Shown: in pieces, positions 1 through 8,496 of the stretch
How the letters are laid out: each line of letters begins with the position of its first letter
Numbering within the stretch: the first letter of the stretch is position 1
Source of the DNA: an uncultured Brachyspira sp.
GTDB taxonomy: Bacteria; Spirochaetota; Brachyspiria; Brachyspirales; Brachyspiraceae
Assembly (NCBI RefSeq): GCF_934747485.1
Contig: NZ_CAKVGN010000033.1
Coordinates: 1-31,442 of the forward strand
Direction of reading: 5' to 3'
DNA length: 31,442 bases
Made by a program: the position numbers and the translations under genes
The notes under the pieces: generated by a model
What the model was told of the DNA's origin: nothing
Seen by the model: only the letters and a program-made list of their open reading frames with translations
The model's database searches: none

Positions 1-83
1 AAATTATGATACACCTATGCTATACTTTAAGAAATTAAGGAATTCCTAACTGCAATATGTCTGGCTCCTGTGCAAAACCAACA
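1..83 (+). mobile_element. probable right end of an IS481/IS3-like insertion sequence
   Basis: Frame 2 reads a short tail, NYDTPMLYFKKLRNS followed by TAA (2-49). This resembles the usual C-terminus of IS481/IS3 DDE transposases (pattern Y-x-T-P-x-x-Y). Downstream, 58-83 read on the minus strand begins TGTTGGTTTTGCACAGG, a TGT-starting end of the kind expected for a terminal inverted repeat, so the element may end near 83. The other end lies outside the window, so the inverted repeat cannot be confirmed. The following promoter (93-121) starts only about 10 bp beyond this boundary. Confidence 0.35.
2..49 (+). CDS. C-terminal 15 residues of a transposase (partial, enters from left edge)
   Basis: Only the last 15 codons are present, ending in TAA at 47-49. 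The Y-D-T-P-x-x-Y-F-K-K-L pattern is like the end of integrase-fold transposases of the IS481/IS3 group. The assignment rests on this short motif and on the inverted-repeat-like sequence immediately downstream, so it is tentative. Confidence 0.3.
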   Translation, partial: NYDTPMLYFKKLRNS

Positions 84-92
84 AAAATATTT

Positions 93-121
93 TTGACAAA
101 CGGGCTTTATTTTGATATAAT
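93..121 (+). promoter_or_regulatory. sigma-70-type promoter for the yjbQ-HAD genes
   Basis: Perfect consensus: TTGACA (93-98), 17-bp spacer, TATAAT (116-121). Transcription would start near 128, about 30 nt before the ATG at 158. It lies just outside the presumed insertion-sequence end. Confidence 0.8.
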
Positions 122-157
122 CTTTTTCATAAAATAATAAGAAAGAGTTTACACAAA

Positions 158-574
158 ATGAAATCATATAGAAAAGTTTTGGAGATAAATTATCCAAAGA
201 GAAGAGGATATATTAACATTACTAATGAAGTTCAAAGATGCTTAGAAGAAAGCGGAATAAAAGAAGGCTTAATTTTATGCAATGCTATGAATATTACTGC
301 GAGTGTATTTATTAATGATGATGAGAGCGGGCTTCATAATGATTTTGAAGTTTGGCTTGAGAAATTAGCTCCAGAGAAACCTCATAGTCAATATAGGCAC
401 AATGGATATGAAGATAATGCTGATGCTCATTTGAAAAGACAGATTATGGGAAGAGAGGTTGTTGTGGCGGTTACAAACGGCAAATTAGATTTTGGTACTT
501 GGGAGCAAATTTTTTACGGAGAATATGACGGCATGAGAAATAAAAGAGTACTCATAAAAATTATTGGAGAATAA
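158..574 (+). CDS. yjbQ: YjbQ/UPF0047 family protein
   Basis: 138 residues, the usual size of this compact single-domain family. The C-terminal half carries the family hallmarks: N-x-D-A-H-L-K-R-Q-I-M-G around residues 86-98, then the stretch G-T-W-E-Q-I-F-Y-G-E-Y-D-G shortly before the end. Members are small soluble cytoplasmic proteins. Some have been linked to thiamine phosphate synthase activity, but the physiological role is not settled. The gene has its own consensus promoter (93-121) and only a weak ribosome-binding site (GAAAGAG). Its stop codon lies one base before the ATG of the HAD phosphatase, so the two are surely co-transcribed and probably translationally coupled. Family assignment is firm, biochemical function is not. 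Confidence 0.9.
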   Translation: MKSYRKVLEINYPKRRGYINITNEVQRCLEESGIKEGLILCNAMNITASVFINDDESGLHNDFEVWLEKLAPEKPHSQYRHNGYEDNADAHLKRQIMGREVVVAVTNGKLDFGTWEQIFYGEYDGMRNKRVLIKIIGE

Positions 575-575
575 A

Positions 576-1334
576 ATGAAATTATTTGTTAGCGACTATG
601 ACATGACTTTATATATTAATCGCATTGTAGATGATAAAGTAATTAAGGCTATAAAAAGATGGAGAGAAAAAGGAAATATATTTGTTATTGCTACTGGAAG
701 AAATAAATTTTCAATATTAGAGCAAACTCATAACAACAATATAGAGTTTGATTATATCATAGCTAATAATGGTGCTTTAATTATGGACAAAGACAGTAAT
801 ATAATTTTAAAAGAAGAGATAGAAATAAATGATGCTATGGAAGTTATCAATTATTTATACAACAGCTATGAAGGAAGCGTTGAAATATCAAATGACAATG
901 AAATTTTATCTGTAATACCAAGAAAAGGAGAACATAATTTACCTTTTAAAGTAGATAGAAAAATAACAATAGAAGAAGCACAAAATATAAAAAGTATTAC
1001 CCAAATAAATAAAATAAGTCCAGATGTAAATAAAACAGAAATTATACAAGATGAAATAAATAACAAATTTAATACAGTAACAGCCTATGGTAATATTACA
1101 GCTATAGATATAGTAAGGGCAAATATTAGCAAAGCCACAGGGATAAAAAACCTTGAAAATATTTTAAAAGATAAAAATATAGAAAAAATATTAGCAGCTG
1201 GCGATTCAAACAATGATATAGATATGATAAAAAAATATGACGGCTATGTTCAAATTAATGCAAGAGAGCATATAAAAAAAATAACAAATAAATATTTTAA
1301 TTTAATATCTGATATTATTGAAGCAAATTTGTAA
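576..1334 (+). CDS. HAD-superfamily (Cof-type) phosphatase
   Basis: 252 residues. HAD motif I is D7-Y-D9-M-T11, with Met at the position usually Gly (DxDGT). Motif II Thr lies in V-I-A-T-G-R. A Lys sits in the R-A-N-I-S-K-A-T-G segment. Motif IV is A-A-G-D-S-N-N-D-I-D-M-I near residue 210. This order, with the cap between motifs II and III, is that of Cof/IIB phosphatases, which usually dephosphorylate sugar phosphates or nucleotides. The substrate cannot be read from sequence. I chose the ATG at 576 over an in-frame TTG at 564 because GGAGA (566-570), inside the end of yjbQ, is well spaced for 576. Confidence 0.88.
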   Translation: MKLFVSDYDMTLYINRIVDDKVIKAIKRWREKGNIFVIATGRNKFSILEQTHNNNIEFDYIIANNGALIMDKDSNIILKEEIEINDAMEVINYLYNSYEGSVEISNDNEILSVIPRKGEHNLPFKVDRKITIEEAQNIKSITQINKISPDVNKTEIIQDEINNKFNTVTAYGNITAIDIVRANISKATGIKNLENILKDKNIEKILAAGDSNNDIDMIKKYDGYVQINAREHIKKITNKYFNLISDIIEANL

Positions 1335-1380
1335 ATATATAGTTGCAAGAGTTATAGAAACTATTATAATAATATTATAT

Positions 1381-1887
1381 ATGAGAAACATTTTATTTAT
1401 TATAACTCTATTATTTGTAAGCATATCATGTGCTAATTACTCTCTAAAAATAAAAGACGATAAACTCACAGGCATACAAACCTATACATATGCCGATGAA
1501 TATTATGAATATGGTGCTAAATTATATTTTCAAATAAATAATGATAAAGAAATTACTTGGTGGCTATATATCGGCACTAAAGCTATGCCCAATTTAATTT
1601 ATGCCAATACTGCATATATATTTGATACTAAAACTTATGATAAAATAATATTTACTTTAACTAATGTTTCAAGAAATATATCCACAACCGCCGCTGTAAT
1701 TAATGAATATGCTATAATACAAATTAGCGACGGGGAAGTAAAAGAGCTTTATAAAATACTTACCAATGCTAAGGAAGTTGGTTTAAGAATATCTGGAAGA
1801 GAATATCAAGAGTTTATGTTATCATCATCACAAGTAAAAGCAATGATTGACACTATAGAATACTATAACAATGAGTTTAATAATTAA
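1381..1887 (+). CDS. hypothetical lipoprotein
   Basis: 168 residues from the ATG at 1381. The N-terminus is a lipoprotein signal: M-R-N, a hydrophobic stretch, then S-I-S-C with the lipidation Cys at about residue 17. The mature part is polar with beta-strand-like alternation and many Tyr, consistent with a small surface or periplasmic lipoprotein. I recognise no family. The open frame extends upstream to a TTG at 1318 overlapping the HAD gene, but that would bury the signal peptide, so the ATG at 1381 is preferred even though no clear ribosome-binding site precedes it. It lies 46 bp after the HAD gene and may be the last gene of that transcript. It is followed by a convergent intergenic region full of repeats. 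Confidence 0.7.
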   Translation: MRNILFIITLLFVSISCANYSLKIKDDKLTGIQTYTYADEYYEYGAKLYFQINNDKEITWWLYIGTKAMPNLIYANTAYIFDTKTYDKIIFTLTNVSRNISTTAAVINEYAIIQISDGEVKELYKILTNAKEVGLRISGREYQEFMLSSSQVKAMIDTIEYYNNEFNN

Positions 1888-2004
1888 TAGTATAACCAAA
1901 ATAGTTTATAATGTTTTTCTTTTCAAACTAAATTAATAAATATTTGTATTGTTTTTGATTTAATATTTAGTATGTAAAATATAATTAGTATTACTTTCTT
2001 AACT

Positions 2005-2360
2005 TGCACTTTTTGGTTCTTTTGACGAAGTCCGCACCGCAACCGAAGGAAGTGCCTGTGGGTGCGATCTGCGGGAAAAAGAACAATTATTATAAATTTA
2101 AAAATTTTTATGTTTTTTATTATTTGTGGTGGCTTTGCCCCCAAGCCCCCAGTTCTTTTATTGGTATAAAAGAACCAAAAGAACTGCATTTTTATGAAGT
2201 AATACTTAGGTATATTCAAAAATACAATTTATTATTTTATATATATCATATATAAAACTAAAAATATTTGCACTTTTTGGTTCTTTTGACGAAGTCCGCA
2301 CCGCAACCGAAGGAAGTGCCTGTGGGTGCGAGCTGCGGAAAAAAGTTGAACAAAAAAACT
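2005..2360. repeat. composite hairpin-rich intergenic repeat, copy 1 (A-B-A)
   Basis: This fills most of the 572-bp convergent gap 1888-2459. Module A (2005-about 2085) begins TGCACTTTTTGGTTCTTTT and contains the GC-rich core GACGAAGTCCGCACCGC. After an AT-rich spacer, module B (about 2128-2190) has GGTGGC-TTT-GCCCCC followed by a GTTCTTTT/AAAAGAAC hairpin and ends AAAAGAACTGCA. A second module A (2269-2360) repeats the first; the first 63 bases of the two are identical. The ends of the first A-B unit (2005-2023 and 2168-2188) are imperfect inverted repeats of each other, giving a 184-bp MITE-like unit. Short open frames here are repeat sequence, not genes. Confidence 0.8.
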
Positions 2361-2459
2361 TATATGGCAAGTTTACTATGTATTTATAAAATATAAAATT
2401 AATAAAAAATACACATTCTATAATATACTAATATAATTAATTCATATAAATACATTTTA

Positions 2460-3620
2460 TTATATAAAAGCACCTTCAAGCTTTGTTTGTCCAAGCAAAT
2501 ATTTCTCTATTGTAGCTGCTATAGAAACAAATGATTCTTTTACACCTATATTAATATTTTTATTTAATTTCTTTCCAAAAGCAAGTATTGGTATATACTC
2601 CCTCGTATGGTCGCTTCCTTTGTATGTAGGGTCGCATCCATGGTCGGCTGTTATTATAAGCAAGTCATCATCATTCAAATTATCAATCATCTCTGGTATA
2701 TATTTATCCAATTCTTCTAAAGCGTTTTTGTATCCTATATAGTCCCTTCTATGACCGTAAAGCATATCAAAATCAACTAAATTAGTAAATATAAGCCCAT
2801 TATCAACTTCTTTAATAGCCTTAATAGTTTTTTCTATGCCGTCGAGATTGTTTTTGTTGGTTAATCTGTTTTCAGTAATGCCAACTCCAGCAAATATATC
2901 GCTAGTTTTACCTATACCAATAACAGGCAAATTATTATTTTTAAGCCTATCAAGCATAGTTTCACCGCTTGGAGGCACAGAATAGTCATGACGCCTTTCT
3001 GTTCTCTTATAATTACCCTTAGTGCCAATATAAGGACGTGCTATAACCCTCGCAACAGGTGAATATTTATTGCATATCTCTAAAGATTTTTCACATATTC
3101 TATAAAGCTCATCTACAGGTATAATATCCTCATGAGCTGCTATTTGAAGTACAGAATCTGCAGAAGTATACACTATTAAAGAGCCATTTTTTAACTGCTC
3201 ATCTGCATAATCGTCTATAACCTCAGTTCCAGAATAAGGCTTATTGCATACAACAGTCCTTCCAGACATTTTTTCTATTTCTTTTATAGTAACATCAGGA
3301 AAGCCATTAGGATAAGTATTAAAAGGTTTTGTAGAAACTAAACCAGCTATCTCCCAATGCCCCGTAGTTGTGTCTTTTGCTTTAGAAGTCTCCATTGCCT
3401 TGCCGAAATATCCTTCAGCATTATTTACTTTTGCCACACCTTCTATATCTATAATGTTGCCAAGCCCAATTTTCTCTAAATTAGGCAAACTGATTCCTCC
3501 AGATGCCTTAGCTAAATTAGCCAAAGTGTTTACTCCCTCATCGCCAAACTCTTTAGCATCAGGCAAAGCACCCACTCCGCAGCTATCTACAACTATTAAA
3601 ACAGCTTTTTTCTTATTCAT
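2460..3620 (-). CDS. deoB: phosphopentomutase
   Basis: 386 residues, normal length. The enzyme interconverts ribose (or deoxyribose) 1-phosphate and 5-phosphate, linking nucleoside salvage to the pentose phosphate pathway in the cytoplasm. It belongs to the alkaline-phosphatase superfamily with two Mn ions. Visible signatures: metal-binding D12 in V-D-S-C-G-V-G-A-L-P-D-A; the phospho-acceptor Thr in K-D-T-T-T-G-H-W-E (residues 83-90); V-D-F-D-M-L-Y-G-H-R-R-D; and the C-terminal A-D-H-G-C-D-P metal site followed by S-D-H-T-R-E. The start is supported by AGGAGA (3631-3636) ten bases upstream. No nucleoside phosphorylase gene is adjacent. The downstream side is the convergent repeat region. Confidence 0.96.
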   Translation of the reverse strand: MNKKKAVLIVVDSCGVGALPDAKEFGDEGVNTLANLAKASGGISLPNLEKIGLGNIIDIEGVAKVNNAEGYFGKAMETSKAKDTTTGHWEIAGLVSTKPFNTYPNGFPDVTIKEIEKMSGRTVVCNKPYSGTEVIDDYADEQLKNGSLIVYTSADSVLQIAAHEDIIPVDELYRICEKSLEICNKYSPVARVIARPYIGTKGNYKRTERRHDYSVPPSGETMLDRLKNNNLPVIGIGKTSDIFAGVGITENRLTNKNNLDGIEKTIKAIKEVDNGLIFTNLVDFDMLYGHRRDYIGYKNALEELDKYIPEMIDNLNDDDLLIITADHGCDPTYKGSDHTREYIPILAFGKKLNKNINIGVKESFVSIAATIEKYLLGQTKLEGAFI

Positions 3621-3709
3621 ATTAAAAAAATCTCCTAATTGATAAATATTCTTATACTATATTTAACAGTTTTTAATATAAAAAATAAAAAAATATAGTA
3701 TAAAAATTA

Positions 3710-4240
3710 TTATCTTAATACACCAAAATTAATAGGTTTATTAAACTCTACCTCATCAGGATTTGGTATAGGATAGTCAGACATATCTTTATCTTCACGA
3801 AGAAAACCGTATAGATTTAAATTATTTTTATTCCAAGCATTTAACCTATTATAATATGCCCTAGTATAATCTGAAGTCATTGATATATTATTTTCGTTAA
3901 GAATAAAACTAACATACATATTAACTTTTTTATTAGGTATTTCTGAAGTAGTTCTCACATTGCGGGCAACCTTTTTTAGAGGCGTTACTTCATAATAGTA
4001 GGCATTAGTTTCACTCTTTGCATAATCAAACTTGCCTATCCCTCGTTTTTTTCCAAACAAACTATATTCCACATCTCCATTATCTAAAAAAGTATATAAA
4101 TATCCATTTGGAGCAACTACCCTCTTACCTCTTACCTTTTTTATCCATATATTATTATAATTTCTATTAGCTGTTTTCATATTTGATGCACAAGAGAGTG
4201 TAAAAAATAATAATAAAAAAATGCTAAATAATTTTTGCAT
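3710..4240 (-). CDS. hypothetical lipoprotein
   Basis: 176 residues. The N-terminus is a clear lipoprotein signal: M-Q-K, hydrophobic core, then F-T-L-S-C with the Cys at residue 17. The mature part is basic and Tyr/Asn-rich, with a segment suggestive of a small beta-rich (lipocalin-like) fold, A-P-N-G-Y-L-Y-T-F-L-D-N-G-D-V, but I do not recognise a family. The ATG at 4240 has AGGAAA well placed upstream. It is divergent from the M16 protease gene (120 bp between starts) and upstream of deoB on the same strand with a 89-bp gap, so it may be transcribed separately. Confidence 0.75.
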   Translation of the reverse strand: MQKLFSIFLLLFFTLSCASNMKTANRNYNNIWIKKVRGKRVVAPNGYLYTFLDNGDVEYSLFGKKRGIGKFDYAKSETNAYYYEVTPLKKVARNVRTTSEIPNKKVNMYVSFILNENNISMTSDYTRAYYNRLNAWNKNNLNLYGFLREDKDMSDYPIPNPDEVEFNKPINFGVLR

Positions 4241-4302
4241 GCCAATTTCCTAAAAATATTTTATAACAGTATCGACTAATATTTTAATTATCATTAAAAC
4301 AT

Positions 4303-4331
4303 TTGCAAATACTTATATTATACATTATAAT
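4303..4331 (+). promoter_or_regulatory. promoter of the M16 protease gene
   Basis: TTGCAA (4303-4308), 17-bp spacer, TATAAT (4326-4331), 30 bp before the ATG at 4361. Confidence 0.65.
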
Positions 4332-4360
4332 CTAATTTCAATAAACTAGGAAATAAACAA

Positions 4361-5623
4361 ATGGTAAAAAGATTAACCTTAAACAATGGCATAAGAATAA
4401 TTTTAGAATATATGCCTATTTTAGAAACAGTTTCAGTTGGTTTTTTCTTCATTACAGGCAGTGCTGATGAAACTGAAAAAGAAAATGGATATTCACATTT
4501 TATAGAACATATGCTATTTAAAGGTACTAATGATATGTCTTCTAAAGAGATAGTGCGATATATAGAAGGTGTAGGAGGAGTATTTAATGCCTATACTTCA
4601 AGACATTTCACTTCTTTTTATATTAATATAATATCAAAATATTTTGACAGAGCAATAGATACATTGTCTAATATAGCATTAAACTCAGCATTTAGAGAAG
4701 AGGATATAAAAAAAGAAAAAAAGGTTATTATAGAAGAGTTAAAAATGACATCAGACTCTCCAGAAGAGATAATGACCAATCAATTTTTTGAAAAAGCCTA
4801 CAAGGGTACATCTATGCAGTTTCCTATAGGCGGAAATATAAAAAACATAAAAAATATAAGCAGAGATAAAATATTAACTTATTTTAAAAATCATTTTAAC
4901 TCAAATAATTTAATAGTATCAATAGCAGGAAATTTCAATGTAAAATCAGCAATAGATAAATTATCTTCTATGGAGCTTAAACAAAATATATTACCTGCAA
5001 ATGAAGAATTACCATTTTTTTATAAATCAGTGTCAAAAGAAAAAGCAGACTTAAATCAAGTATATTTTGCTTTAATAACCCCATCATACAGTGCATGTGA
5101 TAAAAGAAAATATACCATGAACATTGTAAATGATATATTCGGAGGAAGTTCATATTCAAGATTATTTCAATCTATAAGAGAAAATAAAGCATTATGCTAT
5201 AGCATATACAGCAACAATTCAGCTTTTCTAAACGGAGGTACTTTCGATATATTTGGTTCAACAAGTTTAGACCGTTATGAAAAGACTGTAACAAGCATAT
5301 ATGATGAAATAGAAAGGTTATTAGATGAAAGAATAACTAAAGAAGAACTTGAAGAGGCAAAAGAGAGCTATAAAAGTTCCATGTCTTTTAGTAAGTTTAG
5401 TGCAAGCTTTGCTATGAATAAAAATGCAAGAAATGAGCTTTATTTTTCTAAATATGTATCTTATAAAGATTTGTATAACACAATAGACAAAATTAATATA
5501 AATGATATAAATAAAGCAATAGAAGATATATTTCAAGACAAAAAGTTTTTTCTCACAGCAGTAGGTCCAAAAGGAACAAAGAAAATCACAGATAAAGTAA
5601 GCAAGAAATTAAAACTTAATTGA
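4361..5623 (+). CDS. M16-family zinc metalloprotease (processing-peptidase type)
   Basis: 420 residues, the size of single-chain bacterial M16B peptidases related to mitochondrial processing peptidase. The inverted zinc motif H-x-x-E-H is at 46-50 (H-F-I-E-H). The third zinc ligand Glu is about 76 residues on, in K-V-I-I-E-E-L-K (125-126). The N-terminal strand (L-N-N-G-I-R-I-I-L-E) and the G-G-x-F-N-A-Y-T-S-R segment are typical. The second half (F-G-G-S-S-Y-S-R-L-F-Q-S-I-R-E-N-K-A-L-C-Y-S) matches the inactive C-terminal domain with its Arg/Tyr substrate-binding residues. No signal peptide is visible, so a cytoplasmic peptide-degrading role is likely. The start has AGGAA at 4348-4352 and its own promoter. 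Confidence 0.92.
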   Translation: MVKRLTLNNGIRIILEYMPILETVSVGFFFITGSADETEKENGYSHFIEHMLFKGTNDMSSKEIVRYIEGVGGVFNAYTSRHFTSFYINIISKYFDRAIDTLSNIALNSAFREEDIKKEKKVIIEELKMTSDSPEEIMTNQFFEKAYKGTSMQFPIGGNIKNIKNISRDKILTYFKNHFNSNNLIVSIAGNFNVKSAIDKLSSMELKQNILPANEELPFFYKSVSKEKADLNQVYFALITPSYSACDKRKYTMNIVNDIFGGSSYSRLFQSIRENKALCYSIYSNNSAFLNGGTFDIFGSTSLDRYEKTVTSIYDEIERLLDERITKEELEEAKESYKSSMSFSKFSASFAMNKNARNELYFSKYVSYKDLYNTIDKININDINKAIEDIFQDKKFFLTAVGPKGTKKITDKVSKKLKLN

Positions 5624-5708
5624 TTAATTTTTAATTTTTTTATTTGTGCTGGTTTTTCCAACTGATAAGCGTATACGTATAATAGCTCCAAAAGTTATTA
5701 AAAAGCTG

Positions 5709-6103
5709 ATAATACATTCATAAAAATTATCAAAATATAGCTGTTTATGTATATACTGAAACAACTATATTTTATTCATATTCCAAATATATAAAGCTAA
5801 AGCTCTTGCACTTTTTGGTTCTTTTTGCTGCGGGAAAAAGAACAATAAAAATTGACAAACTTAGAAATTATTATTATATACTAAAAATTTAGTTTTTATA
5901 TTTTTTATTATTTTCGGGGGCTAGCCCCCGAGCCCCTACTTCTTTTGTTGCCACAAAGAAGCAAAAAGGCTGAATTTTTTATGCTTAAAATAAAAGTAGT
6001 ATCTTATAGTTTATACATATTCAAAACATACAACACTATAGTATTTGCACTTTTTACGACAGGAAAAGTTTATAATACATTCATAAAAATTATCAAAATA
6101 TAG
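5709..6103. repeat. 32-bp direct repeats bracketing a composite repeat
   Basis: 5709-5740 and 6072-6103 are identical over 32 bases (starting ATAATACATTCATAAAAATT). Similarity continues more weakly after them (TTTATGTATAT against TTTAGATATAT). They enclose composite repeat copy 2. They are too long for a target-site duplication and look more like another repeated part of the same element (linker sequence). Confidence 0.7.
5807..6071. repeat. composite hairpin-rich intergenic repeat, copy 2 (A-B-A, internally deleted)
   Basis: This lies in the 524-bp convergent gap 5624-6147. Module A (5807-5851) keeps TGCACTTTTTGGTTCTTTT and CTGCGGGAAAAAGAAC, but the GACGAAG...GTGCGA core present in copy 1 is missing. 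Module B (about 5914-5974) has a perfect GGGGGCTAGCCCCC palindrome followed by a CTTCTTTTG/CACAAAGAAG hairpin. In copy 1 the same hairpin starts GTTC and ends GAAC, so both closing positions have changed together. A short second A start lies at 6046-6071. The rest of the gap holds no gene that I can see. Confidence 0.7.
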
Positions 6104-6147
6104 AGGTTTAGATATATGCTAAAACTTAAAATACTTATGAAGATTTT

Positions 6148-8469
6148 TTACTCTTCTCTGTCTTTTAAGCCCTCAACCATATCAAGCTTATTTACATAAT
6201 GCATACTCATCAAAGACACCAAGAATATAACAATAATAAGTAACCCTATTGCTAATGCATAACTATAATTATAAACGTGTGGTACAAACGAAAATAACTT
6301 GCTTGAAAAAGGTTTCTTAACCAAATAAAGTATGCCATATCCAGCCAATATTCCCACAGGTATTGCTATTATCACTTGAGTAATAGTTTCTTTTAATGAG
6401 GCAAGCATTATCTCTTTAGTGGTGTATCCCATAACCTTAAGAAGCGTAAACTCATATCTTCTTGTAGCCAAAGTAATAACTCCAACACCATAAAGCGATG
6501 TAGCACCAAGCAAGAATGCTATAAATATAAGTATTTGCACGAGTAAATATATTGTAGCTATTTGATTTTTATATGCCTGATATTCATCATTTCTAAAACT
6601 ATAATATGATACATCTTTACTATCATCTAATATAGCTTTTATATCATCTCGAGAAACATCATCTTTAGAAGTTAAAAATAAAGAGTTGTAAACATTTGGT
6701 ATATCAAAAGTATCTTCTGCAAAATCTTTATCCATATAAATATAAAACATACCCTGCTGTTCTACAAGCTTGCTGACTTTCACTCTTCTTGATATGCTGT
6801 TTCCAATAGTATATAATTCTATTCCTATATAATCATTTTCTTTTACTTTTAATTTATCTGCCAAATATTTTGGAATCATTACAGAATCTTCTCTATCTTC
6901 GTTGTATGGTATATCAAGAGAAGAAAATCCATCTTTATATATCAGAGTAGGCAAATAAATACTTTCACTATCATCATCAAAAGCAGGATATAGCCTTGAT
7001 TGATAAATAGCAGCCTTATCATAATATTTTATGCTGTCATTAGTGAGTATATCACTATTATCTTCCCATTTTGTTGGAGTAATATTCACAGAAGCATCAT
7101 ACAAAGCAAATTTCTCATAAAGGGTATATAAAAAATAATCAAAAGAATTATTAAACCCTTGAGCAAATATAGTCATACTAATTGCCGCAAACATTCCCCA
7201 AAGCGATGCTAAATATCTCGTTTTACTTCTTGAAGCATTTTTTATCGCGTATCTGCTGTTGAATGATAATTTATTCCATATACTGAATTTCTCTATTAAT
7301 GTTTTACCAGAACTCTTTGGAGGCTCTCCACGCATGGACTGAGCTGGGTTTAGCTTTAATATAGAAATAGCTGCAAGCAAATTAGAGAATATGCATACAA
7401 ACAATATTATTAAAGTTGATATTATCCATAAATCTAAGTAAACATGATAATTAAAGTCAGGCATATCAAATATAGCCCCAAGAGACTTAAATATTGGCGG
7501 CAAAAGAATCCTACTCGCAATAAAAGCTAATAATATTCCAAAGAACGACACCAAAAATGAATATTTGATATACATAAACATAATAGAAAAATCTGTAAGC
7601 CCAATAGCTTTCATTATGCCTATTTGTTTTCTTTCAACAGCAACATTTCTTCTCTGTATAATATATAAAAGCAGTATAGCCATAAGTAAAAGTATAGACG
7701 GCGAAATATATGAAAAAGAATCTATTTGAAGCAATGTTTGTTCATAGTTTATATAATTTACAGATTGTCCTCTGTCTGTAAAGAAAAATATTTTTTGTTT
7801 TAGCTTTATTCTTATAAGCTGTTCTATATTATCTCTATTTACATTATCTTCGTATTTTATATATATGGAATTGTAAGGCACATAATTAAAGTTATTATCA
7901 TTCATTTCTATAACAGCAAAATCTTTAGCCTCAGAAGCAGTAGAAGCTCCGTCTTTAAACAAGAAAACATAATTAGGATAGGATACTAAAGCTGCTATCG
8001 TAAAGGAATTAGTTTTATCATTAAATATAACTTCTACTTCATCTCCCAAAGATAATGAATTAGCATCTGCAAAATTTTTGTTAATTGCTATCTCATTAGT
8101 TTCCAAAGTATCTTTTCCGTCATATATGTAAGGTATATTTATCCTATTTTTATTTTCTTCAACTCCGTATATAATAGCATCAATATCCTCTATTTTTCCC
8201 TGAAATCTATGCTTAGCCTCTACCATATCGATACCCTTAATCTCTTCAATGGTTTTTATATCATCTTCGCTAAACATACCAAATAATACTAAATCATCTA
8301 AATTATTTTTATCAAAATACTCTTCAGCAGTAAGTTTAAAATCTCTATATACAGTCTTTACAGCCACAAAAAAAAGCACCGCTAAAGTTACTATAAAAAT
8401 AGCAGATATAAATATTGCAAGCTGTTTACTAATTTTTCTAAATAAAAGTTTCGTTTTTATATTAAACAT
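6148..8469 (-). CDS. ABC transporter permease, two FtsX domains (MacB/LolE-like)
   Basis: 773 residues. Architecture: one membrane segment near residues 13-36, a large extracytoplasmic domain, a three-helix FtsX block around 250-370 (Q-R-R-N-V-A-V-E-R-K-Q-I-G-I-M-K-A-I-G-L precedes its second helix), a new segment near 415-435, a second extracytoplasmic domain, and a final FtsX block around 650-765 containing T-R-R-Y-E-F-T-L-L-K-V-M-G-Y-T. The duplicated layout is typical of permeases that export or extract lipids, lipoproteins or peptides, not of importers. GGAAA precedes the start. It follows its ATPase by 27 bp, so the two form one transporter. No periplasmic adaptor gene is present, and the substrate is unknown. 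Confidence 0.88.
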   Translation of the reverse strand: MFNIKTKLLFRKISKQLAIFISAIFIVTLAVLFFVAVKTVYRDFKLTAEEYFDKNNLDDLVLFGMFSEDDIKTIEEIKGIDMVEAKHRFQGKIEDIDAIIYGVEENKNRINIPYIYDGKDTLETNEIAINKNFADANSLSLGDEVEVIFNDKTNSFTIAALVSYPNYVFLFKDGASTASEAKDFAVIEMNDNNFNYVPYNSIYIKYEDNVNRDNIEQLIRIKLKQKIFFFTDRGQSVNYINYEQTLLQIDSFSYISPSILLLMAILLLYIIQRRNVAVERKQIGIMKAIGLTDFSIMFMYIKYSFLVSFFGILLAFIASRILLPPIFKSLGAIFDMPDFNYHVYLDLWIISTLIILFVCIFSNLLAAISILKLNPAQSMRGEPPKSSGKTLIEKFSIWNKLSFNSRYAIKNASRSKTRYLASLWGMFAAISMTIFAQGFNNSFDYFLYTLYEKFALYDASVNITPTKWEDNSDILTNDSIKYYDKAAIYQSRLYPAFDDDSESIYLPTLIYKDGFSSLDIPYNEDREDSVMIPKYLADKLKVKENDYIGIELYTIGNSISRRVKVSKLVEQQGMFYIYMDKDFAEDTFDIPNVYNSLFLTSKDDVSRDDIKAILDDSKDVSYYSFRNDEYQAYKNQIATIYLLVQILIFIAFLLGATSLYGVGVITLATRRYEFTLLKVMGYTTKEIMLASLKETITQVIIAIPVGILAGYGILYLVKKPFSSKLFSFVPHVYNYSYALAIGLLIIVIFLVSLMSMHYVNKLDMVEGLKDREE

Positions 8470-8496
8470 TATTTTTCCATTAATAAAATTATTTTC

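Noticed and set aside
564..575. TTG start for the HAD phosphatase
   Set aside because: The ribosome-binding site GGAGA lies within and after this TTG; it serves the ATG at 576, which also gives the family N-terminus.
1923..2255. Open frames on both strands in the first convergent gap (98 and 83 codons)
   Set aside because: They consist of composite repeat sequence. The matching repeat at 29645-29890 is read in a different frame, so no protein is conserved.
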